Of a stretch of DNA of 64,000 nt, positions 1-7,226 are shown piece after piece; the stretch's first letter is position 1; each line of letters opens with the position of its first letter. The stretch is from the NCBI RefSeq assembly GCF_027923465.1, contig NZ_BRLB01000014.1:1-64000 (forward strand), given 5' to 3'. The notes beneath the pieces are model-generated. The model saw nothing but the letters and a program-made list of their open reading frames with translations, was not told where the DNA came from and did no database searches. Origin of the DNA: Vallitalea longa. GTDB lineage: Bacteria > Bacillota > Clostridia > Lachnospirales > Vallitaleaceae. Both the position numbers and the translations under genes were made by a program.

Positions 1-125
1 AATATTAAAATATTACAGGGTAGGGCTTACCCGTAGAGCTTGGTAATAATAGTAACCATTAGGTTACTACGTCCCAAGAAGCCCCCTCAAAACCGTTTTA
101 TAGGTTTAGTGGGGGAGCATGTCAC
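1..125 (+). mobile_element. Right end of an IS200/IS605-group (tnpB-type) element, partial
   Basis: The sequence shows a nested fold typical of the right end of tnpB elements. A short hairpin (18-22 with 28-32) comes first, then an outer stem (39-43 with 74-78) enclosing a perfect 7-bp hairpin (51-57 with 62-68), then a C5/G5-clamped terminal hairpin (82-94 with 103-115) followed by the end tetramer TCAC at 122-125. This arrangement is known for IS1341/IS605-family 3' ends. The transposase gene itself would lie left of the window, and no tnpB codons can be confirmed here. The family call is by recognition of the fold and the end sequence, not by alignment. Confidence 0.7.
16..125 (+). ncRNA. 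omega-RNA-like 3' segment of the tnpB element
   Basis: TnpB nucleases of IS200/IS605 elements use a guide scaffold RNA transcribed from the 3' end of tnpB through the element's right end, with the guide read from flanking DNA. The stem-loops at 18-32, 39-78 and 82-115 have the expected order. The loop GGGC at 23-26 is complementary to GCCC at 81-84, so the pseudoknot typical of these scaffolds is possible. The guide would then start at 126, inside the duplicated cassette. Structure is seen in the sequence; RNA function is inference. Confidence 0.5.
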
Positions 126-140
126 TAGAACGAGGATGGA

Positions 141-170
141 GATAATTACTTAGAACGGAGAATAATATGA
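141..170 (+). pseudogene. 3' remnant of the cassette's upstream gene (copy 1)
   Basis: Ten codons reading DNYLERRII-stop are identical to the 3' end of the broken gene at 723-997. The stop overlaps the ATG of the next gene (ATGA at 167-170) exactly as in the second copy. Only this tail survives: 15 bases separate it from the end of the IS605-type element. Insertion or recombination at the element therefore probably removed the rest of the first copy. Function unknown. Confidence 0.6.
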
Positions 171-595
171 AATCAAGACAAAAAACAATTGCATTCATAG
201 CTATAATTCTAATCGTAGGTTTTATAATGTTTATTATTAAACCTAAAATAATTGAAATGAAATTTGATAGGTATGATAAACAATATTTACAATCTTACAT
301 AACAATATTAGATTCATGTGATATAGACAATATACAGGAAACTTTATTAACAACTACTAATAAAGACATTATGGATAAGATGAAAGTTGCACTAAATGAA
401 ATGAATAGACTAAATCCAAAAAGCAGATTCTTTGCTTTACTATCTGATAACAGTGATTATGAGGATTTAAAATGGTGTTATGATTCCTTAGAAAAAAATC
501 CAGATAAAGAGACACTAGGTAGCATTGAATCAGTAATAAGCGGATTGAAATCATTAGCAGAACTAACTATAAAGAGACCAGATTATTTCAGATGA
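167..595 (+). CDS. Membrane-anchored protein of unknown function (cassette copy 1)
   Basis: A 142-residue protein that I do not recognise. Residues 1-6 are basic (MKSRQK) and residues 7-25 form one hydrophobic segment, so an N-in, single-pass or uncleaved signal-anchor topology is likely. The rest (about 115 residues) is hydrophilic, charged and probably helical, outside the membrane. The ATG overlaps the TGA of a remnant upstream reading frame, with AACGGAG as ribosome site 5-11 bases upstream. A paralogue of similar length lies at 994-1428; the N-terminal 60 residues are nearly identical and differences gather in the C-terminal half. Tandem divergent copies of small membrane proteins are common among immunity-type genes, but nothing here shows that role. 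Confidence 0.75.
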   Translation: MKSRQKTIAFIAIILIVGFIMFIIKPKIIEMKFDRYDKQYLQSYITILDSCDIDNIQETLLTTTNKDIMDKMKVALNEMNRLNPKSRFFALLSDNSDYEDLKWCYDSLEKNPDKETLGSIESVISGLKSLAELTIKRPDYFR

Positions 596-722
596 TAAAA
601 ACCAAATTGCATAAGTTATAATCTCAAAATCTTGAGTGATTACATAGCCCAACTAGGTAAATGACTTATAATCTTTAATAATATTTATGGATTCACAGAT
701 TAATATTTAAGAAAGGAGAATA

Positions 723-997
723 TTGGCAATCTATGATGTTGTTGAGGATTCTTCTTATAGAGCATTCGAGATTAAATTTATAGCATATGATTATTTTGTC
801 ATTGTTTTCAATTATGATGTTGATATAATGGATGTTCAATTGAACAAGGTAAGGTTACATATATACCATTAATTAAAGGACAAAATTGTTTTTCAGATGT
901 AGTTTTAGGAGATTACTTTAAACCCTTTAAACAACAAATAGAGTTACGTATTCCTGATAAGTTTTTAGATAATTACTTAGAACGGAGAATAATATGA
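723..997 (+). pseudogene. Frameshifted gene of unknown function, upstream partner of the cassette
   Basis: A strong ribosome site (AAAGGAG at 712-718) precedes a TTG at 723. This opens a frame of about 39 codons (AIYDVVEDSSYRAFEIKF...) that stays sensible to about 840. The continuation (EQGKVTYIPLIKGQ...) is in another frame and ends DNYLERRII-stop, overlapping the next ATG. The two parts read as one protein of about 90 residues broken by a single indel near 838-845. No family recognised. The overlapping stop/start implies translational coupling with the membrane protein downstream when intact. A sequencing error is the main alternative. Confidence 0.6.
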
Positions 998-1451
998 AAT
1001 CAAGACAAAAAACAATTGCATTCATAGCTATAATTTTAATCGTAGGTTTTATAATATTTATTATTAAACCTAAAATAATTGAAATGAAATTTGATAGGTA
1101 TGAAAAACAATATTTACAATCTTACATAACAATATTAGATTCTTGTGATATAGACAATATACAGGAAACTTTATTAACGACTTCTAATGAAGACAATATG
1201 AATAAGATTCTGTTAGCGTTAAATGAAATGAATAGATTAAATCCAAAAGATAAATTCTTTCATTTAGTATCTGCTAACAATAATTATGAAGATTTGAAAT
1301 GGTGTTATGATTCTTTAGAAGAAAATCCAGACAAAGAAAGTCTAGGTAACATTGAATTAGTAATTAGCGGTAAGAAATCATTAGCAGAATTAACTATAAA
1401 GAAGCGATTTAAAATAATTAATCAATGATAAAAAAACAAAATACATAAGTT
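968..1451 (+). repeat. Tandem cassette duplication, copy 2
   Basis: Second copy of the 141-617 unit. The 5' boundary coincides with the Asp codon of the shared DNYLERRII tail; upstream of it the two copies differ because copy 1 is cut by the IS605-type end. The match fades after CATAAGTT at 1444-1451. Confidence 0.8.
994..1428 (+). CDS. Membrane-anchored protein of unknown function (cassette copy 2)
   Basis: A 144-residue paralogue of the protein at 167-595. It has the same basic start, the same hydrophobic anchor at about 7-25 and the same conserved LKWCYDSLE motif around residue 105. The C-termini differ (KKRFKIINQ against KRPDYFR), and substitutions are frequent after residue 65. The gene overlaps the stop of the broken upstream frame by four bases (ATGA). 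38 bases downstream lies another single-anchor protein, so the three may have formed one transcript. Function not recognised. The shared anchor suggests a surface-exposed or cell-wall-facing role; this is inference. Confidence 0.78.
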   Translation: MKSRQKTIAFIAIILIVGFIIFIIKPKIIEMKFDRYEKQYLQSYITILDSCDIDNIQETLLTTSNEDNMNKILLALNEMNRLNPKDKFFHLVSANNNYEDLKWCYDSLEENPDKESLGNIELVISGKKSLAELTIKKRFKIINQ

Positions 1452-1466
1452 GTGTAGGAGGATAAA

Positions 1467-2048
1467 ATGAAAAAATACATTATAATTTTTATCATACTAA
1501 TTATAATATCATTACCAATCTGCATTAAATACACTAACTTATTCCATAAAATAATACCTAGCTACAACACGCTAGAAGACGCTAAAAATGACAACTGTGT
1601 TGTTTTAGAAAATTTGGACATAACTTCAGGCCAATCTATTTGGCAGAACTTCATTAAAGATACAGAAGAACAAAAAACAGGTACCGTCAGATTAGTAAAT
1701 TATCTTACGCTTGGAGATCCATCAGGATATTCAAAAGAGTGCTATGAAGAGATGAAGGATAAATATCCAGTCCTTTATGTTAAAGATTTACACTATGATA
1801 GTGAAAAATATACTCTATCTTGCTACGAGGATGATACTGAAATAAAATATGAATACAAGTATTTACTTAGATATACTGGTAAACCTAGAAAAGGAGCCAC
1901 ATTCTCTGAATATGAATATTATGTATTGATAAATGAGGATTCATATACATGGAAAGAAATTGAGCATGGCATGTTCAGTTCTAATATGAACGATTATATT
2001 GATTTCAAGCTAGTGTATTCAGACTTAACCTTTGAGAAAGAAGAATAA
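1467..2048 (+). CDS. Membrane-anchored hypothetical protein, possibly DUF4362-like
   Basis: 193 residues with a very hydrophobic N-terminus (residues 4-22). A hydrophilic domain rich in Tyr, Asp and Glu follows, likely beta-rich and extracytoplasmic. The ribosome site GTAGGAGG lies 7 bases before the ATG. The pattern VRLVNYLTLGDP followed by a DLHYDSEKY strand loosely resembles DUF4362 proteins of Firmicutes. I hold that resemblance weakly, and the function of that family is unknown. The gene ends the accessory cassette and is followed by a good terminator. Confidence 0.7.
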   Translation: MKKYIIIFIILIIISLPICIKYTNLFHKIIPSYNTLEDAKNDNCVVLENLDITSGQSIWQNFIKDTEEQKTGTVRLVNYLTLGDPSGYSKECYEEMKDKYPVLYVKDLHYDSEKYTLSCYEDDTEIKYEYKYLLRYTGKPRKGATFSEYEYYVLINEDSYTWKEIEHGMFSSNMNDYIDFKLVYSDLTFEKEE

Positions 2049-2087
2049 TATAAAATAAATACTAAAAAAATCTTATGCTTCTATAAC

Positions 2088-2125
2088 ATCTCCTATCGTG
2101 TTTATTGTTCGGATAGGGGATTTTT
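2088..2125 (+). terminator. Rho-independent terminator after the cassette genes
   Basis: ATCTCCTATC (2088-2097) pairs with GATAGGGGAT (2112-2121) around a 14-base loop, with one G-U pair, and is followed by TTTTATATATA. Confidence 0.8.
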
Positions 2126-2190
2126 ATATATAAAATTGTACTTATTAGACCACGAAATTATCAATTTTTTCTAAATAAAAATAACTCCTC

Positions 2191-2205
2191 TTGTAATAAT
2201 TACAA
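2191..2205. promoter_or_regulatory. 15-bp palindrome upstream of the AraC-type gene, possible operator
   Basis: TTGTAATAATTACAA is a perfect inverted repeat about 70 bases before the regulator start. A half copy (TTGTAATTAT) recurs at 2245-2254. The placement fits autoregulation or control by another factor, but only the repeat is seen. Confidence 0.4.
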
Positions 2206-2274
2206 ATAAAGTATAAAATAAAACTATCGTATTAGAATTACTATTTGTAATTATGTGATATAGGAGTGAATTTC

Positions 2275-3096
2275 GTGGGGATACATGAAATAAATAAAAG
2301 TGAATTTAATATAGAAAAAGAATTGACAATATACCATAAAGGGTATCAGAATTGCTCAAAAGGAAGTAATTTTGGACCATTTATCAGGGACCATTACATA
2401 ATTCATTTTGTAATAGAAGGTAAAGGAATATTCAGAACAAATGATACTATATATAACTTGCACGAGAAGCAGGCTTTTTTAATATGCCCAAATGTATTAA
2501 CATATTATGAAGCTGATAAGAAAGCTCCATGGAATTATTATTGGATAGGTTTTCATGGAGAAAATGTGAAAGGTGTACTTGATGCCTGTAACTTATCTTA
2601 TGAAAATCCTATACTATCATTCGATAAAAATAAAATCATAGAAATAATCGTAAAATCAATATACAATCTGGAAAATACCAGAATCAATTTTGAATTAAGG
2701 AGTAAAGGATTATTGTACTTACTAATGGATGAATTAACAAATATCAGCGATAAAAAAATCCCAACCATGAATGATAATACAAGTGAAGTCTATGTCCAGA
2801 ATGCTATAAGCTATATCAAAAGAAATTATAGTGAAGATATTAAGATAAAAGACATAGCTAACTTTCTTAATCTCGATAGAAGCTATCTAACTAGAATTTT
2901 CAAAGAAGTATTATGTATGACACCTCAAGATTATCTTATACATTTTCGCATAGAGAAGGCAAAAGGTCTATTAAGATCAACAGATCTTTCAGTAAGCGCT
3001 GTAGGAAGATCGGTAGGTTATCCGGATCCATACTATTTCTCTAAGATATTCAAGAAAATGGTAAATCTAACACCTAAAAGTTATGGAAGAATCTAA
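2275..3096 (+). CDS. AraC-family transcriptional regulator
   Basis: About 273 residues. The N-terminal half is an AraC-type cupin sensor domain (HYIIHFVIEGKGIF, then NLHEKQAFLICPN near residue 70). The C-terminal 100 residues hold the paired helix-turn-helix of the family: DIANFLNLDRSYLTRIFKE, then AVGRSVGYPDPYYFSKIFKK with the usual TPKSY ending. Such two-domain regulators usually answer a sugar or small metabolite and activate neighbouring genes. The next gene, topB, is an unlikely target, so the regulon is unknown. I chose GTG 2275 because AGGAG (2262-2266) is then 8 bases upstream; GTG 2266 is the alternative and adds three residues. Confidence 0.88.
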   Translation: MGIHEINKSEFNIEKELTIYHKGYQNCSKGSNFGPFIRDHYIIHFVIEGKGIFRTNDTIYNLHEKQAFLICPNVLTYYEADKKAPWNYYWIGFHGENVKGVLDACNLSYENPILSFDKNKIIEIIVKSIYNLENTRINFELRSKGLLYLLMDELTNISDKKIPTMNDNTSEVYVQNAISYIKRNYSEDIKIKDIANFLNLDRSYLTRIFKEVLCMTPQDYLIHFRIEKAKGLLRSTDLSVSAVGRSVGYPDPYYFSKIFKKMVNLTPKSYGRI

Positions 3097-3098
3097 TA

Positions 3099-3139
3099 TA
3101 TCTGTGTAACTGATATTTCAGTTATACAGATAAAATTTT
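3099..3139 (+). terminator. Likely terminator of the AraC-type gene
   Basis: A long hairpin, TATCTGTGTAACTGA with TCAGTTATACAGATA, with one internal mismatch and a 4-base loop, followed by AAATTTTA. The uridine run is short, so efficiency may be moderate. Confidence 0.6.
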
Positions 3140-3225
3140 ATCATTACGCATAAATATGGAAAAAACATTATTTATATGCTATAATTCACACAAGAATCAA
3201 AGGAAAGTTGAAAGGAATGTAATAA

Positions 3226-5355
3226 ATGGGGAAGAAATTAGTACTGGCAGAGAAACCTTCAGTAGCGAGAGATATAGCTAAGGTTTTGAAATGCAGTTTG
3301 AAAAGAGATGGATATATAGAAGGAGAAAATTACATAATAACATGGGCTGTAGGTCATTTGATAACACTAGCAGAACCAGACGATTATGATGAGAAATTCA
3401 AGAAATGGAGATATAACCAGCTGCCCATAATTCCAGAAAACATTCAGCTAAAACCTTATCCGAATACAGAAAAACAATTAAAGATTATACAGAAACTATT
3501 AGGTAGAAACGATGTAGAATCTATAATATGTGCAACAGATAGTGGAAGAGAAGGAGAGCTGATTTTTAGATATATATATGACTATATTGGATGTAAAAAA
3601 GATTTCTCAAGGTTATGGATATCAAGTATGACGGATGTAGCCATTAATGAGGGATTCAGTAAATTAAAGGATGGTCACGAATACGATAATCTATATTACA
3701 GTGCCAAATGTCGTTCAGAAGCAGATTGGCTTGTTGGAATTAATGCTACCAGGGCTTATACGACAGTCAATAATGTATTACTTAGTATTGGACGAGTTCA
3801 GACGCCTACATTAGCTCTTATAGTCAATAGAAATAATGAGATAGATAATTTTGTACCAAAAGATTATGTAGAAGTATATGCGGTTTTTGAAGATAATTTT
3901 CGAGCAATATGGTTTAATGAAAAACCATCAGATACAAAAATATTCGATAAACAAAAAGCAGAACAGATAGTTAATAAAATAGTTGATAAAGATGGTGTAG
4001 TAAAAGAAGTAAATAAAAAATTAAAGAAAATGCCACCACCTTTATTATATGACTTGACAGAACTACAAAGGGATGGAAACAAAAAATACGGTTATACCGC
4101 TAAGAAAGTACTAGATATTGCTCAGAACTTATATGAAAAGAGAAAACTAGTTACATATCCAAGAACAGACAGCAGATATCTTAGTGATGATATGAAACAA
4201 AAAGTCAAGAGTACCATGAAAAAAATCAATATTCCACCTTATAATAAAGCTATTGAGCCACTACTTGCAAAAGGCCAATTGAAGTTCAATAAAAGGATTA
4301 TCAATAATAGTAAAGTAACCGATCACCATGCTATTATCCCAACAGATGTGGTGCCAAGAATAAATAATCTTTCAAAAGATGAACTCAATATATATAATTT
4401 AATCGTTAAAAGGTTTATTTCTGTATTTTATGATTATTATAAGTATGAAACAACTGAAATAATATTTGATATAGAAGGTGAAAGCTTCATTTCTTCGGGT
4501 AAAGTAATTGTTGATAAAGGTTGGAAGGCACTATATACAGCTACTAAAGATGATAAAGAGCAGATAATGCCTAAGTTAAAAAAAGGTGATATCAAAAAGG
4601 TAGTGGACACAGAGAAATTGAATAAACAAACTACTCCACCAAAACCATATACAGAGAGTTCATTACTTAGTGCTATGGAAAATGCTGGTAGATTCACTGA
4701 TGATGAAGTATTGAAAGAACACTTGAAAGAATCTGGTTTCGGAACACCTGCGACAAGAGCGGGGATAATAGAAAGACTCATACAAGTTGAATACATAAAG
4801 CGAAAAGGAAAGACATTAATTCCTACTAAAAAAGGATGTCAGCTCATTAAGATCATTCCAGAAGAATTAAAATCTCCAGAAACAACTGGAAAGTGGGAGA
4901 AAGGTTTGACTAGCATCAATAAAGGCAACATGGAATCTAATCGTTTTATGGGTAGTATTAAAAGATTCGTAGTGTATCTTGTTAATTCAGCTAGTAAAAG
5001 CAAAGGAAAGGTTGCATTTGAACAAAAGCCTATTCCAGAAAACAAGAAAGTCAAATTAAAAGGATTAGGGACATGTCCAGTATGTAAAAAGGGTAAAATA
5101 CTGGAGAATAGTAAAGCTTATTATTGTAGCGATTGGAGAAATAATTGTAAATACAAAATATGGAAGAATACGTTAGAACGATATGGTAAAAAAGATATTA
5201 CGAAAGAATGTATAGAGCAGTTAATGAAAGAAGGAAAGATTGAGAACTTTAATGTCACTCTTCCCCAGACTGGAGAGAAATGTATAGCTACTTTGGTGAT
5301 TAATAATAATACAGGTCTGGAACTTCAAAATATAAAACGTATAAGTCAAGAGTAA
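3226..5355 (+). CDS. topB: DNA topoisomerase III (type IA)
   Basis: A 709-residue type IA topoisomerase, which passes single strands to relax or decatenate DNA and needs Mg2+. The TOPRIM domain occupies about residues 1-140, with Glu in the first strand (LVLAEKPSVA) and the acidic motif CATDSGREGELIF near 102-115. The catalytic tyrosine is in LVTYPRTDSRYL near residue 310. The central toroid carries FGTPATRAGIIERL near 505. A Cys-containing C-terminal segment (CPVCKKGKI...CSDWRNNC, about 617-645) resembles a degenerate zinc ribbon. Length and order match firmicute TopB. The ATG follows AAAGG. The next gene starts 10 bases after the stop, so it may be co-transcribed. Confidence 0.95.
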   Translation: MGKKLVLAEKPSVARDIAKVLKCSLKRDGYIEGENYIITWAVGHLITLAEPDDYDEKFKKWRYNQLPIIPENIQLKPYPNTEKQLKIIQKLLGRNDVESIICATDSGREGELIFRYIYDYIGCKKDFSRLWISSMTDVAINEGFSKLKDGHEYDNLYYSAKCRSEADWLVGINATRAYTTVNNVLLSIGRVQTPTLALIVNRNNEIDNFVPKDYVEVYAVFEDNFRAIWFNEKPSDTKIFDKQKAEQIVNKIVDKDGVVKEVNKKLKKMPPPLLYDLTELQRDGNKKYGYTAKKVLDIAQNLYEKRKLVTYPRTDSRYLSDDMKQKVKSTMKKINIPPYNKAIEPLLAKGQLKFNKRIINNSKVTDHHAIIPTDVVPRINNLSKDELNIYNLIVKRFISVFYDYYKYETTEIIFDIEGESFISSGKVIVDKGWKALYTATKDDKEQIMPKLKKGDIKKVVDTEKLNKQTTPPKPYTESSLLSAMENAGRFTDDEVLKEHLKESGFGTPATRAGIIERLIQVEYIKRKGKTLIPTKKGCQLIKIIPEELKSPETTGKWEKGLTSINKGNMESNRFMGSIKRFVVYLVNSASKSKGKVAFEQKPIPENKKVKLKGLGTCPVCKKGKILENSKAYYCSDWRNNCKYKIWKNTLERYGKKDITKECIEQLMKEGKIENFNVTLPQTGEKCIATLVINNNTGLELQNIKRISQE

Positions 5356-5365
5356 GGATGATTAT

Positions 5366-7144
5366 ATGCATTTAAAAGACTATTTAAAAAACAAGATTCT
5401 AATTGCAGATGGTGCTATGGGTACCTATTATTCTAAGAAAACCAATAAAAATACAACAGTGTCTGAATTCGCTAATATTAATGATAAGAAAATTATTGAA
5501 GCTATTCATAATGAATATATTGATGCAGGAGCTAAATTAATTAGAACTAATACTTTTTCAGCTAATACTGTTAGTTTGAAGTGCAACAGGAATGAGTTAA
5601 GGGAAATTATTACAGAAGGTTATAATATTGCCATGAATTGTACTATGGATAAAGATGTATTTGTAGGAGCATCCATAGGTCCCATTCCTGAAAAATTAGA
5701 TTCTGAAAAAGAAAGTATTCTAGATGAATATTATTTTATAATTGATACTTTAATTAGTCTAGGTGCGGATATATTTATTTTTGAAACTTTCTCAAATATT
5801 AATTACATCAAAATCTTAACAGAATATATATTATCCAAGAATCAACAGGCGGAAATTATAGCTCAGTTCAAAGTCAATTCTTTTGGATATTCCAAGGATG
5901 GAATAAGTGCCAGACGCTTAATTGAAGAAGCAAGAAAAATTAAAGGGCTTGTTGCTTATGGATTCAATTGTGGAATTGGTGTCAGACATCTGTACAAAGT
6001 CATAAGGCTATTAGACATAGAAAATGAAAATATCGTAGCTATACCTAACGCAGGTTATCCTGATAAGATATACGAAAGAACGGTTTATAGAGATAATGCG
6101 AAATATTTTGGAGAAGCTATTATCGATATAAAAAAATTAGGAGTCAAAGTTATTGGTGGATGTTGCGGAACGACACCAGATCATATAAAAGAAATTGTCA
6201 ATTCATTAGATGGAGATTATGAACCTTCATCTATATCCCATAGGAATGCTATAAAGAAGACAAGAAATATAAATGCTGTACCTAACAGATTTTATAAGAA
6301 ATTACAGGAGGATAGATTTGTTGTTGCAGTAGAATTAGACCCTCCTCATAATGGAAATGCTCAGAAAATCATGGAGTGTGCACATCGTTTGAAAGCAGAA
6401 GGAGTAGATATAATTACTATAGCAGATTCCCCACTTTCAAGACCTAGAGCAGATTCTATTATAATGGCTAATAAAATAGCGAAAGAGGTTGGTATTGATG
6501 TAATGCCACATATCTGCTGTAGAGATAAAAATGTTATAGCGTTAAAATCAGTTATCATGGGTGCACATATAGAAAAGATCAGAAACCTATTGTTAGTTAC
6601 AGGTGATCCTATTCCAAGTGAAGAAAGAATTGAGACTTCTAGTGTTTTCAATGTCAATTCCATCAAGCTGATGGAATTAGTGAAAGAATTGAATGTTGAT
6701 TATGACAAAGATGATTCAATCATATATGGAGGAGCACTTAATCCTAATTTGACTCATGTGGATAAAATTATCAAAAGGATAAAAAGAAAACAAGAAGCAG
6801 GAGCAAAATATTTATTGACACAGCCTGTATATAATGAAAAAGCAATCAATAATCTGAAAATGATAAAAGAAAATACTGATATAAAAATATTAGGTGGTAT
6901 TATGCCTATTGTAAGTTACAGGAATGCACAGTTCCTTAATAATGAAATAGCGGGTATAGAGATTCCTGATGATATCTGCAATATGTTCAGTAAAGACATG
7001 ACTAGGGAAGAAGCGGAGAATGTTGGTGTAAGAGTTGCCGTAGATATGGCGATGAATATAAAAGACATCGTAGATGGAATATATTTAATGACACCTTTTA
7101 ATAGAGTGGAAATGGTTAGTAAAATAGTAAAATGTATAAGATGA
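5366..7144 (+). CDS. yitJ: Bifunctional homocysteine S-methyltransferase / methylenetetrahydrofolate reductase
   Basis: 592 residues with two fused domains. Residues 1-285 are a homocysteine S-methyltransferase domain: the start resembles ILIADGAMGTYYSKK, and the zinc cysteines are in GFNCGIG (about 212) and IGGCCGTTPDHI (about 262-272). Residues 305-590 are a methylenetetrahydrofolate reductase domain (VVAVELDPPHNG, LLLVTGDP, LLTQPVYNE), a flavin TIM barrel reducing 5,10-methylene-THF to 5-methyl-THF. The fusion is known as YitJ-like in Firmicutes. Together with metH downstream it would make methyl-folate and pass the methyl group to homocysteine. The ribosome site AAGGATG overlaps the end of topB's intergenic gap. 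Confidence 0.92.
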   Translation: MHLKDYLKNKILIADGAMGTYYSKKTNKNTTVSEFANINDKKIIEAIHNEYIDAGAKLIRTNTFSANTVSLKCNRNELREIITEGYNIAMNCTMDKDVFVGASIGPIPEKLDSEKESILDEYYFIIDTLISLGADIFIFETFSNINYIKILTEYILSKNQQAEIIAQFKVNSFGYSKDGISARRLIEEARKIKGLVAYGFNCGIGVRHLYKVIRLLDIENENIVAIPNAGYPDKIYERTVYRDNAKYFGEAIIDIKKLGVKVIGGCCGTTPDHIKEIVNSLDGDYEPSSISHRNAIKKTRNINAVPNRFYKKLQEDRFVVAVELDPPHNGNAQKIMECAHRLKAEGVDIITIADSPLSRPRADSIIMANKIAKEVGIDVMPHICCRDKNVIALKSVIMGAHIEKIRNLLLVTGDPIPSEERIETSSVFNVNSIKLMELVKELNVDYDKDDSIIYGGALNPNLTHVDKIIKRIKRKQEAGAKYLLTQPVYNEKAINNLKMIKENTDIKILGGIMPIVSYRNAQFLNNEIAGIEIPDDICNMFSKDMTREEAENVGVRVAVDMAMNIKDIVDGIYLMTPFNRVEMVSKIVKCIR

Positions 7145-7226
7145 GTTTTTTTACCTGCATCTGATTGAAGGTGGGAAAGTTTAATGATAATAACTTACGT
7201 ATAAATTTTGAAAGGTTTGATTTCAC

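Larger units (their letters stand above)
141..617 (+). repeat. Tandem cassette duplication, copy 1
   Basis: This matches 968-1451. Identity is close over the leader (GATAATTACTTAGAACGGAG...), runs through the 142-residue gene, and continues past its stop to CATAAGTT. It is the left unit of a direct duplication with a period of about 827 bases. The second unit is followed directly by another gene with its own ribosome site. Confidence 0.8.

Noticed and set aside
7145-7226. Possible SAM or cobalamin riboswitch before metH
   Set aside because: The gap is only 82 bases and shows neither the S-box nor the B12-box conserved motifs.
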